A DNA stretch of 64,000 nt from the NCBI RefSeq assembly GCF_932526225.1, contig NC_064039.1, positions 434,001 to 498,000 on the forward strand, given 5' to 3'. This stretch comes from Nematostella vectensis. Taxonomy: Eukaryota; Cnidaria; Anthozoa; Actiniaria; Edwardsiidae. Positions 1-14,128 of the stretch are shown here, in pieces. The first letter of the stretch is position 1; the number at the start of each line of letters is the position of its first letter. A program made the translations under genes and the position numbers. Under the pieces are notes generated by a model. The model had not been told where the DNA came from, did not search any database, and was given only the letters and a program-made list of their open reading frames with translations.

Positions 1-600
1 TTTGTAAGTCACACACGTCTTTGTTACGTGGTGTTTGTAAGTCACGCGCGTCTTTGTTACGTAGTGTTTGTAAGTCACGCGCGTCTTTGTTACGTGGTGT
101 TTGTAAGTCACGCGGGTCTTTGTTACGTGATGTTTGTAAGTCACGCGGGTCTTTGTTACGTAGTGTTTGTTAATCACGCGCGTCTTTGTTACGTGGTGTT
201 TGTAAGTCACACACGTCTTTGTTACGTAGTGTTTGTTAGTCACGCGCGTCTTTGTTGCGTAATGTTTGTTAATCACGCGCGTCTTTGTTACGTGGTGTTT
301 GTAAGTCACACACGTCTTTGTTACGTAGTGTTTGTTAGTCACGCGCGTCTTTGTTATGTAGTGTTTGTAAGTCACGCGCGCCTTTGTTACGTGGTGTTTG
401 TTAGTCACGCGCGTCTTTGTTACGTAGTGTTTGTTAGTCACGCGCGTCTTTGTTACGTGGTGTTTGTAAGTCACGCGCGTCTTTGTTACGTGATGTTTGT
501 AAGTCACGCGGTTCTTTGTTACGTAGTGTTTGTTAGTCACGCGCGTCTTTGTTATGTAGTGTTTGTTAGTCACGCGGGTCTTTGTTACGTAGTGCTTGGT
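1..600. repeat. 33-bp minisatellite, about 18 copies
   Basis: Tandem units of 33 bp, each built around 'gtcacgcgcgtctttgttac' with a few variable sites (gtaagt/gttagt, cgcg/cggg/caca). Because 33 is a multiple of 3, the array is open in one frame for over 200 codons and gives an 11-residue repeat. That open frame follows from the unit length and I do not call it a gene. The array lies in the intron upstream of the UBX exon at 797. Confidence 0.95.
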
Positions 601-796
601 AGTCATGCATGTATATGTATCTGGTGTTTGTATGCGCTAGTTAGTGAGTGCATTTCTCATCTTCTTCTTGGACATCTTTCATAGTGCTAGTTGTTTGCTA
701 AGATATGTTTCCTTATTTGCGATTTCCCATGTTCTTTTGTGTAACCGCCTTTTCTTTTTGCTGAAGAAAATATATTCAAACTTCTTTTATTTGCAG

Positions 797-1936
797 ACTT
801 ATATTTTGAAAATGAATTTTACTGATACAGTTGCTGATATTCATAGTTATTTGGATACAGTCAGGTAAGGCCAATGAAAATTAAATCCTTGTTTAGTTAA
901 AGCCTGGTTTCCACATTACATAACAACATTGACATCAACATTTGGACCAATTGAAAAGTGATGGGAGGGGTGGGCGATTTTTTTCAGCTCGAATTTTGTT
1001 TATTCGGAAGCCAGGGATTGGAGACATTATTTTGTTTATTCGGAAGCCAGGGATTGGAGACATTATTTTGTTTATTTGGAAGCTAGGGATTGGAGACATT
1101 ATTCTGTATATTCGGAAGCCAGGGATTGGAGACATTATTTTGTTTATTCGGAAGCCAGGGATTGGAGACATTATTTTGTTTATTCGGAAGCCAGGGATTG
1201 GAGACATTATTTTTCAGGCTGCACAAAGCTTTGTGGGGGAAGCTCAGCCTGCACCAAATATTTTTTCTTCTTTTTTTTTTGCTTACCCTCCCCCCATGTT
1301 TTTTTCTCTTGGTCCTTGCCTAAGTTTTTAGTATTAAAAAAAATAATTGAAAATCAAGTGTTCACAACCAAGAAGAGGATTTTGGGTGTATGAGCTTAGT
1401 TATGTCAACATGCCGTTTATGATATTATTATTAGACCAACATCACCAGCTTCACGAACAAACAATTACTTACAGATGCAAAAAAACTTGTGTGATTGCTT
1501 CACAAAAATGACTAGATAGGCAGTAGTATGAACTGTGATATAGAGATGTGCGCTAGACCAATAAATTAGTGGGAAGCACAAATTTTTGTCATTTTATGAA
1601 TGCTTGAACTACAGTATATATTATGACAACCATCTATATTGACTTCTATAATTATACTAATACTAACAATCTTATTTAGAGAAGATGACACCAAAAAGTA
1701 CATTGTACTTTATAAATGTGTGCACCTCTTAAGGACCACAAAAGAATTAAACATTTTAGGGCACAAGGAGTCCCTTTAACAGTTTCTGTATTTTGTTTTT
1801 CAGGCCAAAGAATTCCCCCCCATACAAAATCAAGTCAACATTTCCTAATATGGTGTACTCAGACCCTACTGTAACTTTGGAAGAGTGTGGCCTGGTACCA
1901 AATGCCACTTTACATCTTTTACCAGGAAAAACTTGA
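797..1936 (+). CDS. UBX-domain protein, last two exons (partial)
   Basis: Exons 797-864 and 1804-1936 (stop TGA 1934-1936), joined by a GT-AG intron: acceptor ttttatttgcag before 797, donor gtaagg at 865, acceptor ttttcag before 1804. The split codon is completed in frame. Together they encode about 66 residues that read as the second half of a UBX domain. They contain a DTVADIHSYLD helix, a TFPNMVYSD strand (the place of the FPR-type p97-contact loop) and the terminal GLVPNATLHL strand. UBX domains have a ubiquitin fold and recruit proteins to the AAA ATPase p97/VCP. The canonical FPR arginine appears as Asn (FPN), so p97 binding may be weaker. Upstream exons lie outside the window, so the subfamily cannot be named. 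A 36-bp minisatellite sits in the intron. Confidence 0.72.
993..1211. repeat. 36-bp minisatellite, 6 copies
   Basis: Six nearly identical 36-bp units around 'gaagccagggattggagaca', inside the last intron of the UBX gene. The unit is again a multiple of 3, so spurious open frames appear on both strands. Confidence 0.95.
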
Positions 1937-2164
1937 TGGGGATACTATGGTGGGGAAGATTATGAGGACTCTGGGCTAAATTTTCAATGTGACAACAATA
2001 AAAATAAAAACTGTTGTCAATATTAGACAAAATTTGCCAAAATGTAGAAAAAATATGAGCACAAAATGGTGACTGTCTGACTGTGTTTTGGAAAAACATC
2101 CACTTTAGTTACATGTAAATGTTTTCTGTAACTTGACCATAGACTGGGGGCACCTAAGTTGTAT

Positions 2165-2490
2165 GTGATTCTTCTCTTGGTACAAATCATCTTCTCTTGG
2201 TACAAATCATCACATCATCTTCTCTTGGTACAAATCATCACATCATCTTCTCTTGGTACAAATCATCACATCATCTTCTCTTGGTACAAATCATCACATC
2301 ATCTTCTCTTGGTACAAATCATCACATCATCTTCTCTTGCTACAAATCATCACATCATCTTCTCTTGGTACAAATCATCACATCATCTTCTCTTGGTACA
2401 AATCATCACATCATCTTCTCGCCGTCTTCTCTTGGTATAAATCATCACATCTTCTTCTCTTGGTACAAATCATCTTCTCTTGGTACACAC
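2165..2490. repeat. 28-bp minisatellite, about 11 copies
   Basis: Tandem 28-bp units 'ttctcttggtacaaatcatc' plus 'acatcatc', with truncated units at both ends. It lies about 230 bp after the UBX stop codon, in the 3' UTR or just downstream. Confidence 0.95.
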
Positions 2491-3136
2491 CAACAAGAGA
2501 ATCAAAGATATTTTTGTCACTATTAATTTGATTATTTGTATGTTATTATGATGCCACACCAAGAGATTAGATACTCCAGTTTTGATACATAAGATAAAAT
2601 AAAGGAGTACATGAGATATCCTGGGTCCAGAGCGCCTTATTTTTAGACTTGCAAGCTCCTGCTGCTTTAGCCTGTAACTAAATAAAGCAAAATAGAAGGC
2701 TCTGGATCCAGGGTGTGCATGAGGCTATGCCAGAGTTTTAATAAATTATCAGTTTTTGTGTGTATTTGTGAATAGAAATAGTTCCTAGTGTGTTACTGAG
2801 TAGATAAAATGTTAAATATGGGCGGCTATTGTAAATATTGTATTATAATTCTTATAACATAAAACAGTCAAGGTTACTTGTAAATGTTGTCATGAAATGT
2901 TTTATTTAGTTGTTTTATTTTGTAGAATTCCTTCACTCCTTTACTTACATTTTATATGGTTTTCTAAGTTAATTATTGATGGCATTTAAACCAGCAAATT
3001 AACACATACACCTATTTCACAAAAGATTGCCAGTGCAAATGGCTGATTCATTGTACACATTATTATTTTATAAAATATTTTCTGCAGACATAAAATGTTT
3101 TTGTATGACAAATTAGCCTAAAAAAGGGAATGATTT
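2491..3136. other. Convergent intergenic region with a hairpin
   Basis: AT-rich spacer between the UBX gene (+) and the coiled-coil gene (-), with aataaa-like polyadenylation signals for both directions. The only structured item seen is an inverted repeat at 2618-2643 / 2689-2714 (see findings). Confidence 0.6.
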
Positions 3137-5188
3137 TCAAGAACTATGATCTACTGTAGAAACCGGCCTCATGCTAGGGGGATCCACGTCACTCCCATAG
3201 TCAAAATAATTCTCTCTTACTGTACTACTTTCCTGGTTCTCACACTGTTCAACAACTCCACTGCTGTTAGCTTGTGGTGATTCACATAAACCAAGTACAT
3301 CTAAGTCACTCAGTATTTTCTTTTTCACTTGTTCATCTGATAATCCAGGTTTTGCGTTTCTAGGTCTGGCTGATGTAGGCCTAGCAGACTTAGGCCTTCT
3401 AGCCTCTCTGATTTGTAAAGAAGAAGACTGATTAGAGAATTCAGAGTCAATGCTTTGTACATCACTACCAGAAGTACCTCCTGTCACAGACAACCCTTGC
3501 GTTCTCTGTGCACAAGTTGTCATATTCTCAGTTGATTTCTTGATCTCTGAATCAAGCACGGCAAGGACTTTATCCATGGAAGGTTTCAAACCCTCACACT
3601 GTTCTGTAATATCTTGACAAAATGACACAGCTTGTTTTTTTGGGGCTGATCTTGGACTAGGAGAGTCTTGTTTTTCATTTGATTTACTATTTAGGGTAAT
3701 TCCTACTGTGTCAGTGTGTTCATTATCAGGGTAATCACAACCCTGGGGTTCAGGGCGTGGTGATTTCTTCTCTGTCAACCATCTATAGGGGCTTTCTTCT
3801 CTTGCTGTTCGCATTGATACTGGAGTCTTAGCAGGAGATGGTGATCGTGGGTAGTTCTTTAACCCAGTATTGACATGTTTCTTAGGATTTAATATCCGTT
3901 CCACTCTTTGTTTTCCGAGCTCAGCGACAACAGCATCTAAGTGTGAGTCAATAATTTCTCTCTTTTTCTTGATAGCTTGCTTTTTATCTTGTTCCCTTTT
4001 CTGTTTCAGCCACTCGTCATAACTCAGAGACTGCATTTTAGGGCTGGGTTGTTCTGAGCCAGTTGTAGCTTTTGCAGTCTTTGGGCGAGTTTGTGATTTT
4101 CCCTTGGCTGTCTGAGGTCTTGGTTTGTTATTCTCTTTTTGACAAGATGTTTCCATGGCAGATTTAGGCCTCTGTCTGTCTGATTGCTTATGAACATCAA
4201 ACTTCCCACTCCCACTATAATTTGGCTGTACAACAATAACCTTATTATGTCTTCTCTCATTTTGTGCATTTATGTTTCTATCAGGCAAATTTTCCGTCAT
4301 GCATGTAGCATCCTTATTGGCCTCACCAACAGACCCAGCTTTGTCCACAGAAGATGCAGGCTGAGTAAATGTCTCTATTACAGTGTACTCTGGAGGTGGT
4401 TCTTGTGTTGATGTACCTCCCTCACCCATATCAAAAGGATTAATCTTTGGATGGTTTTTCCGCCATGCCTGCCTTGCTTCTTTTTTCTTTGATTTCAGCC
4501 ATTGGCTTACACTTTTTTCAGACTCAATTTGTCTTTCGTCCTTTATTCTCTCTTCTTCTTGAAGAGCTATTCTTTTCGCACGTTTTTGCTTTCTTTCTTC
4601 TCTACGCATTTTGCGAGCTAGTTTATTCTTCTGGTGAATCCATGCAAGTAAAACTGGATTGTTAGTAGATTTTAACTGGTGCTCGGACTCAAATTCTTTC
4701 CTTGTTCCATCAAAGTTCTTAGTTTTTGCTGTAGAAGATTCTTCCTCAGTCTCCTTGTTTTTTACTTTCCATCTCTTTTTACTAATCGATGTATCTGTGT
4801 CTTTTATCGGTGTAGTGGATTTATTTAAAGTGTGATGCTTTTTCTTTCTCTCTGGACTCTTTCTATGTGATCGTTTTACCCTGTCATCGTCACCACTGAT
4901 CCATTCTGTTTCCTCTGGAACCGGGAAAAGAGGAAAAGCAGAGAGCTTTGTTTGACAGCTTTTGGATCTACATTTCCGTGAGAAAACAACTGGGTATCGC
5001 CCGACTGGACCAGCATCGTCTTTCTCTTTTCCTTCTTGTTTGCTGTCTGGCTGAGATTCACCTGCGTCTGTTATGTGTTGCCCTAATTCGCTTTCAGTGT
5101 CAGTTTCGGTAGAAATACTTGCCGTTTCCTCGTCGAGAATTTGTTTCAAGAGAACGAAATTCACTTTTGTCCGCTCCGTCTTCGACAT
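3137..5188 (-). CDS. Single-exon coiled-coil protein, 683 aa, resembling CCDC181/CCDC34/MAP9-type proteins
   Basis: An uninterrupted 683-residue ORF from ATG 5188 to a stop at 3137. It is highly charged, Lys/Glu/Ser/Pro-rich, and has no signal peptide or membrane segment. Long basic helices around residues 195-250 (KMRREERKQKRAKR) and 390-430 are predicted coiled coil by composition. A tryptophan motif recurs: QWLKSKKK (about residue 230), EWLKQKREQ (about 392) and YRWLTEKK (about 470). The C-terminal third is Ser/Pro-rich with an 'RPKSARPTSARPRNAKP' basic stretch. Such W-L-x-K-K motifs on basic helices occur in ciliary or microtubule-associated coiled-coil proteins. The family link is a recollection of style, not an alignment. 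The start is the first ATG of the frame. It is divergently paired with the Rieske gene at 5646. Confidence 0.72.
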   Translation of the reverse strand: MSKTERTKVNFVLLKQILDEETASISTETDTESELGQHITDAGESQPDSKQEGKEKDDAGPVGRYPVVFSRKCRSKSCQTKLSAFPLFPVPEETEWISGDDDRVKRSHRKSPERKKKHHTLNKSTTPIKDTDTSISKKRWKVKNKETEEESSTAKTKNFDGTRKEFESEHQLKSTNNPVLLAWIHQKNKLARKMRREERKQKRAKRIALQEEERIKDERQIESEKSVSQWLKSKKKEARQAWRKNHPKINPFDMGEGGTSTQEPPPEYTVIETFTQPASSVDKAGSVGEANKDATCMTENLPDRNINAQNERRHNKVIVVQPNYSGSGKFDVHKQSDRQRPKSAMETSCQKENNKPRPQTAKGKSQTRPKTAKATTGSEQPSPKMQSLSYDEWLKQKREQDKKQAIKKKREIIDSHLDAVVAELGKQRVERILNPKKHVNTGLKNYPRSPSPAKTPVSMRTAREESPYRWLTEKKSPRPEPQGCDYPDNEHTDTVGITLNSKSNEKQDSPSPRSAPKKQAVSFCQDITEQCEGLKPSMDKVLAVLDSEIKKSTENMTTCAQRTQGLSVTGGTSGSDVQSIDSEFSNQSSSLQIREARRPKSARPTSARPRNAKPGLSDEQVKKKILSDLDVLGLCESPQANSSGVVEQCENQESSTVRENYFDYGSDVDPPSMRPVSTVDHSS

Positions 5189-5645
5189 GTCTTTAAATCC
5201 TCTAGATAGTTATCTTAGCATTTTTTTATTCCTTCCCCCATCAGGGTGTTTTTCCCTTCTCTCTAACTTTGTCCCAACTGTTTTTACTTAAAAATAAACA
5301 TGGCCGTCGTCTAACTACATCAGCTGGTTCCCATAACAACAGCAAAACACATCGATAATGAATCGGATATGTTTTTAGCATGTATTTTTAGTCTTGTTTG
5401 AAAAACAAAACCTGTAGGGAATATATATTTTATATTTTTCTGGTGCTGCATAAGACTAAGATCACTTCAATTTACATCGCTTTTACATTTATGTTATTTA
5501 AAGTTTCTCGTTTATAATTTTGGGTTACCTGTGTTGTATTCGGTATAATTTATTCCGAGTCGATAACGCGTCGGTAGCATCAAAGGTGAAAAATGGCGTC
5601 GCCCAGAAACAAAAGAGGACATTCTTCGTTTGACTTTTTGTGAAA
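5189..5645. promoter_or_regulatory. Short head-to-head intergenic region (candidate bidirectional promoter)
   Basis: Only 457 bp separate the start codon of the coiled-coil gene (-) from the first exon of the Rieske gene (+). This spacing is typical of a shared divergent promoter. No TATA box is convincing at the expected place for either gene. Inference from layout only. Confidence 0.45.
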
Positions 5646-9532
<3,887 letters not shown>

Positions 9533-11330
9533 TTTGTAATATTGGTCTGTCGTCTGTTTTCCATGGATTCAATGGTGATACTTTATTTGGTGTTGTTTCC
9601 AAATCAAAGCAATTATTTTTATATTTTGAAAAATTTATACCATTACACAGTATTCCACTATAGCATAAACCAAAATAACTTAAAGAGTCGCTGTCAGCTT
9701 TTGTGGCCCTAGGAAAGAACCAAGTGTGAAAAAGCATCCATATTTTTATCAGCTGATTATGGAGAGCTGTTGTCACATTTTTATTGAATTCAGTAAATAG
9801 ACCTTGAGATTTGTTTAGGGGTTTCTTTGATATTTCTCTCATAATTTGTCTTCTAATACCGGTATTTTTTGAAAACAATAACAAAGGTTGACAACGGCTC
9901 TTTAAAGCTGTCATTCATAGTGGAATTTTTATTACAATTTTATAGTGTTTTCATTTCTATGTAGTATTTATACCTGCATCATTGTTTTTATAGAAATATG
10001 TATTTATATATAAATTTTAAATAGATATTTGGTAGAGTGTAGACAAACTTGCTATCAAAGATCTCAAAATTACAATTATGAAAACATTGTGTCATTCAAA
10101 ATAAATACTTATAGATAGTGTTGAGCTCTAAAAGACTGAAAACTATTCAGCAAGACAGATAACCAAATCCTTGTGCTGTTTGTCTACACTCTGGTATATT
10201 GTAAAATAGCAAATAATAGCTCAAACAGAGAATTTGGTTTACCAAGATTAAAGTATGTTGGTATGAAAATGGGTGTGTTACACATTGCATTGACATATTT
10301 TCTACGTTTTTGAAGTATATATTCTGTAAATTCTTATTTCTTTGTTGATAGTGTAAGGAAGGGACAGGGGGAGCTGTTACCTCCCTTCAAATCTACAAAT
10401 TTACCTACCGCTATATGTTTTATATATTGGTGCTCCTTTCAAGAGTAGAATTGCGTATACAATTTGTACACGTTTCTGTTTTAAGTAATAAAACTACTTC
10501 CCGACATTAAATTGTGTGTTATATTCTTGATGACCTTATCCAGTATGAGGCGAACAAAGACGCCAGCGTGGATACTTTTTGTTATTGCCGCCTGGTGCAA
10601 TCAGCTGGTGCTCTTAGTCAACCCGGTCATGTTAACGATTTCAATCCGTGTCTCTTGTCCGATAAGCTGACATGGCGCATTTCTTTGTCAACAATCCTAG
10701 ATTAGGGATGATTTGAAACTCAATGTTTCTCAATGTATGTACTCAATGTATTTTTTGTTGGATAACGCATGGCGTTTAGTCCAAAAAGACGCAGTAGTTA
10801 ACGTAGCCACTCTCGCGATTTAGTCATCCTAGCAGCATGGCATGGGTGGGAAAGTTTCTATTTCCATCGACCAGTTTGGGAAGACAGAAATATATATATT
10901 TTTGTCATTTAATCCGCAAATACCTTTTCCTGCTAGCCGAGCCTCTTTTCTTTGTATTTCTCTGAGTTCACAGCGCGCGCCAGCAGGGATAATACAAACC
11001 AAGGGCGCTAGGATAGTCCCAGTCTATAAACTATCTGTATTGGCGCTCCCCCTTACGCGGGGGTGAACTTTTGGAGCGCCCGCAAAGTACGCTGGATCTT
11101 CTAGCATGCAGGCACTTCATAATTAACGCAATTTACTGGTAGAATTTCACGCATTTACAGGCGTGATACTGTATCCTGTTGTGCGGTAGGGGGAAAAGAC
11201 AGTACTTGCTGTATTCCACGAATCCACAGATGATCTTCGACAGCTAGCCTTCAGGCCAGTTAAGATAAAAGACAGAATGTTTGGCAACACTTGAGCGCTT
11301 TCCACTGCTTTTATACGACCGAACAAGTGC
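9533..11330. other. Intergenic, no supported gene
   Basis: Rieske 3' UTR and spacer. An aataaa signal near 10487 could end the Rieske transcript. Near 11043 an 8-bp stem 'ggcgctcc/ggagcgcc' flanks a 23-base loop. The short open frames here show no protein-like pattern. Confidence 0.55.
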
Positions 11331-11334
11331 AGAG

Positions 11335-11738
11335 AATCGGAAGTAGACGAGGCAAGAATGCAGCTCTTAGTGAAGAAAGGAACAGCATTTGATGTCATTC
11401 TACCGACGAAGGCAGCTATCATACAACACACCAAGAAAGCTGCCTTTCAAGCAGGCCATTGTTGGGGGCAAGCACTCCTCCCTGTCTCAATACCTCCGTC
11501 TTTTTAGCACAATGGACAACAGTTGCCATAGCCGCTTTGGACAACGCTACTAGAGCTTTCCAAGGCGTGCCAAGAAGCCAAAGAACTATTAGATGAGGAA
11601 CCAAGAGCTATTAGATGCAAGATAGGCTGCCCAGCACGCTGCACTTGCACCAAAGCCAGCATGAAATGTTCAGCCCTTTGCAGCTCCATTGAATCGTTAA
11701 ACGATAAAGCTGTAAGATATCTGAACTGCATTAAGTAA
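11335..11738 (+). pseudogene. Decayed mobile-element ORF fragment with a Cys-rich (CXC-like) end
   Basis: Two blocks on the plus strand look protein-derived. Around 11390-11500 one frame reads 'FDVILPTKAAIIQH' then 'AAFQAGHCWGQALLP', ended by a TAG. Around 11610-11738 another frame reads 'CPARCTCTKASMKCSALC' and runs to a TAA. This order (LPT..A..H, QAG.CWGQAL, then a C-x-C...KC.ALC cluster) is one I recall from abundant repeat-associated ORFs in cnidarian and other invertebrate genomes. The blocks are in different frames with stops between, so the copy is dead. Function of the family is unknown to me. Confidence 0.5.
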
Positions 11739-11739
11739 A

Positions 11740-14128
11740 GAAAACAATTCTCATCGGAGTTTGTTATTACGTTAGACGTATTATGAACCACTCTTTTTGT
11801 TTTATAAGAATCTATTTTTAAGAACGTCCAGCCTGACTAAGATTTCACTAATTTTTAACAAAATGCCGAGGCTCACATAGCTAGTAAACATTTTCTTTAT
11901 ATTAAATTGGTGCATTTATCATTTGTGCAATTCTATTTTAAAAATGCTTCATTGCTTATTCGTATATATATGCATTAATCTGGTTTGATTAGAGTGTGCA
12001 GAAACAGGTTTGGAAACCTATTTCCGGTTTAAAAAAAGGTAAAATTAATAGCAGAAACCTAATCAGTTTTGCCTTTTTTTACAACTTAAAATTATTAAAT
12101 GGATTTCATGAATATTTTAGTCGTAGACCTATTAACAAGATGTGCATATCTGTGTTTTAAAAAATGCCAAATTTAATCTCCAGTGCAAAATGGCTGCAAT
12201 TATAATAAACCATATTAGTCGGTGATAAAAGCCGAATTTATCTTGGCTCCATAGCTAATCTTATAAAGGTTATTGCAACCTACAACTGCAATAAAATTGG
12301 TGTCTTTTGCTAGAGGGCGCGGGGTGAAATAAACGTCCGAGGTTTTACTTTCGACTACTTCCGGTTACAGGTGGCTATCACCTTTAAAGTTCCAAAAATG
12401 ACAAATTTGCGGTTATTTAAAAAAAATATTGGGTTTAAATACATTCTTTGACTTTCATATTAGTTGTCAATACAACTTATTGATTAGAAATTAAAGCCGA
12501 TCTGAGCTTGGCTCTTTAGCCTATCTTGAAAAGGGTATTTTAATAATTGTTAAAAAAAACTATCACTATGATAAAATTGGTAACTTTTGCAAAAAATGCG
12601 CAATTCATTATCCGCTGACTAAAACAAACAGACCAGAGTAGGTAGCTAGCGCTAGTCACTATATACAGCGCATTGAATTAGAGATGAATAACAGGGTTTA
12701 TGGCGGTTTTTAAGGGATTTGTGGGCCGATACTTTTAAGTATCACGAAGTTAAGTTGATCACGAAATCATGTGCGAAGATTCGTATTAAAAACACCGACA
12801 TCCATTCGCAAAGGGATACTGCGGCAAGAGGGATACGCGCAGTACATACATTCTATTCTTTGCTGATTTTTAGAATTTAAGTCATTCACACGTGCGACGT
12901 GCGTTTTACTGTCATAGAGACGGGCTGATGTCCCAAGAGACTCGTGGCGCCCAAATAGACCTTAATATTTTTCACTCTACGTCACAGCGGTCTGTGTGTG
13001 GCGTAACCGTATAAGACTTAGGTCTTAAGGGCTAGGAACCTGGTTATTGCCTCCCTATTAATGCGTTGGTGCCTCGGTACCTACGTGTTACACAGTTCGC
13101 TAGATAGAGGTGTTGGGGCCGAAATCTCCAGCCTAGCCGTAAAGCTTTAGCTGCCATACGGTGTTTCAGCGTTAGTCTGGAAGTATGGTCTCTTTTTTCT
13201 CTTTATCTGATCTGGAAGAGGTTCGATTCTCGGTCGGTGGATTCATTTTCTTTTTTTTATGGCTGTTTTATCATTTGCATAACCAGGATATGGGGATTGG
13301 TGCTATGCTAATCATAGATAACTTTCAAAAGAAAAAGACCGCTTTCTGTCGGGAAACGATGTGCGGGGCGGGGGGAATGCCTCCTATAGAATGCACAAAG
13401 CACAGAATAGTTCACTTTCTTTTTTGCTGTATGCTGTTTTTTTAGGTATTCCTGTTCCAGGTGTAGTTGATAGGTACACCTAATTCCAGGGGTATGAATT
13501 CCATTTTTTCCTCACACCCCCCTCCCCCCTCCCTTCACTTTCCATTGGTCCGTCCCTAAGCTGAGTTCCTTTTTAGGCAAATGTGTCTTATCTTTTTTTT
13601 TTTTCATACCCTATTTTCAAAAGGGTTGAGGACTGTGTTACCACACAAGAAAAAATGTTAATATGCTCAGGAGAATAATCTGAAAATTTGTCATTCTCTA
13701 ACAAATAAGTTAATACCCCTTGTAGATGTGCAAAAGCTATTTTCCTTGCGGCTTCGCCCAGATCTCCTGATAAATATACACATGTCAAACATTTATCTTA
13801 GAATATAAGATTAACAGAGTGGACAAGAGCTGGATTAGCACACCGCAGACCACATAAAAATACTCTAAGCTCCTTTGAACGATAATGGTTTTAAAAGCCT
13901 CAGGCCAAAATGGTCAGTTATACCAGCGAACAGCATCCGGTTACTACATTAACGTCGCAAACATAATGTCAAACACCTTGTCGACGTCCCTACTGTCATT
14001 CCCGTTCAGTCGCACGAAAGCTTCTTTGTTCGCAAAACAAACACTGCGCGTACAGTACAAAGAAAAAATTTACAGCTCATCTGGCACGGAGCGCACATGG
14101 GAGTAGTGTGGCAGTTACACAAAGCGCC
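11740..14128. other. Intergenic, no supported gene
   Basis: AT-rich spacer before the GTPase gene. Segments at about 12150-12310 and 12400-12600 look like diverged copies of each other (shared 'taaagccga', 'ataaaattggt'). A protein-like open stretch on the minus strand at 13588-13795 is discussed in findings. A tRNA B-box-like string near 13209 was rejected. Confidence 0.5.

Noticed and set aside
28-684. Long open frame with an 11-residue protein repeat
   Set aside because: It is the 33-bp minisatellite read in one frame. Unit length divisible by 3 explains the openness, and no start context or flanking coding sequence supports a gene.
942-1393. Overlapping repeat-protein frames on both strands
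   Set aside because: Produced by the 36-bp minisatellite inside the UBX intron.
2159-2531. Three overlapping His/Ser-rich repeat frames
   Set aside because: Products of the 28-bp array, which is open in all three frames because the unit lacks stops.
13166-13240. tRNA-like string: A-box-like 'ttagtctggaagtatggtc' and B-box-like 'ggttcgattctc'
   Set aside because: Acceptor and T stems do not pair and the anticodon arm does not fold. At most a decayed tRNA-derived repeat or chance.
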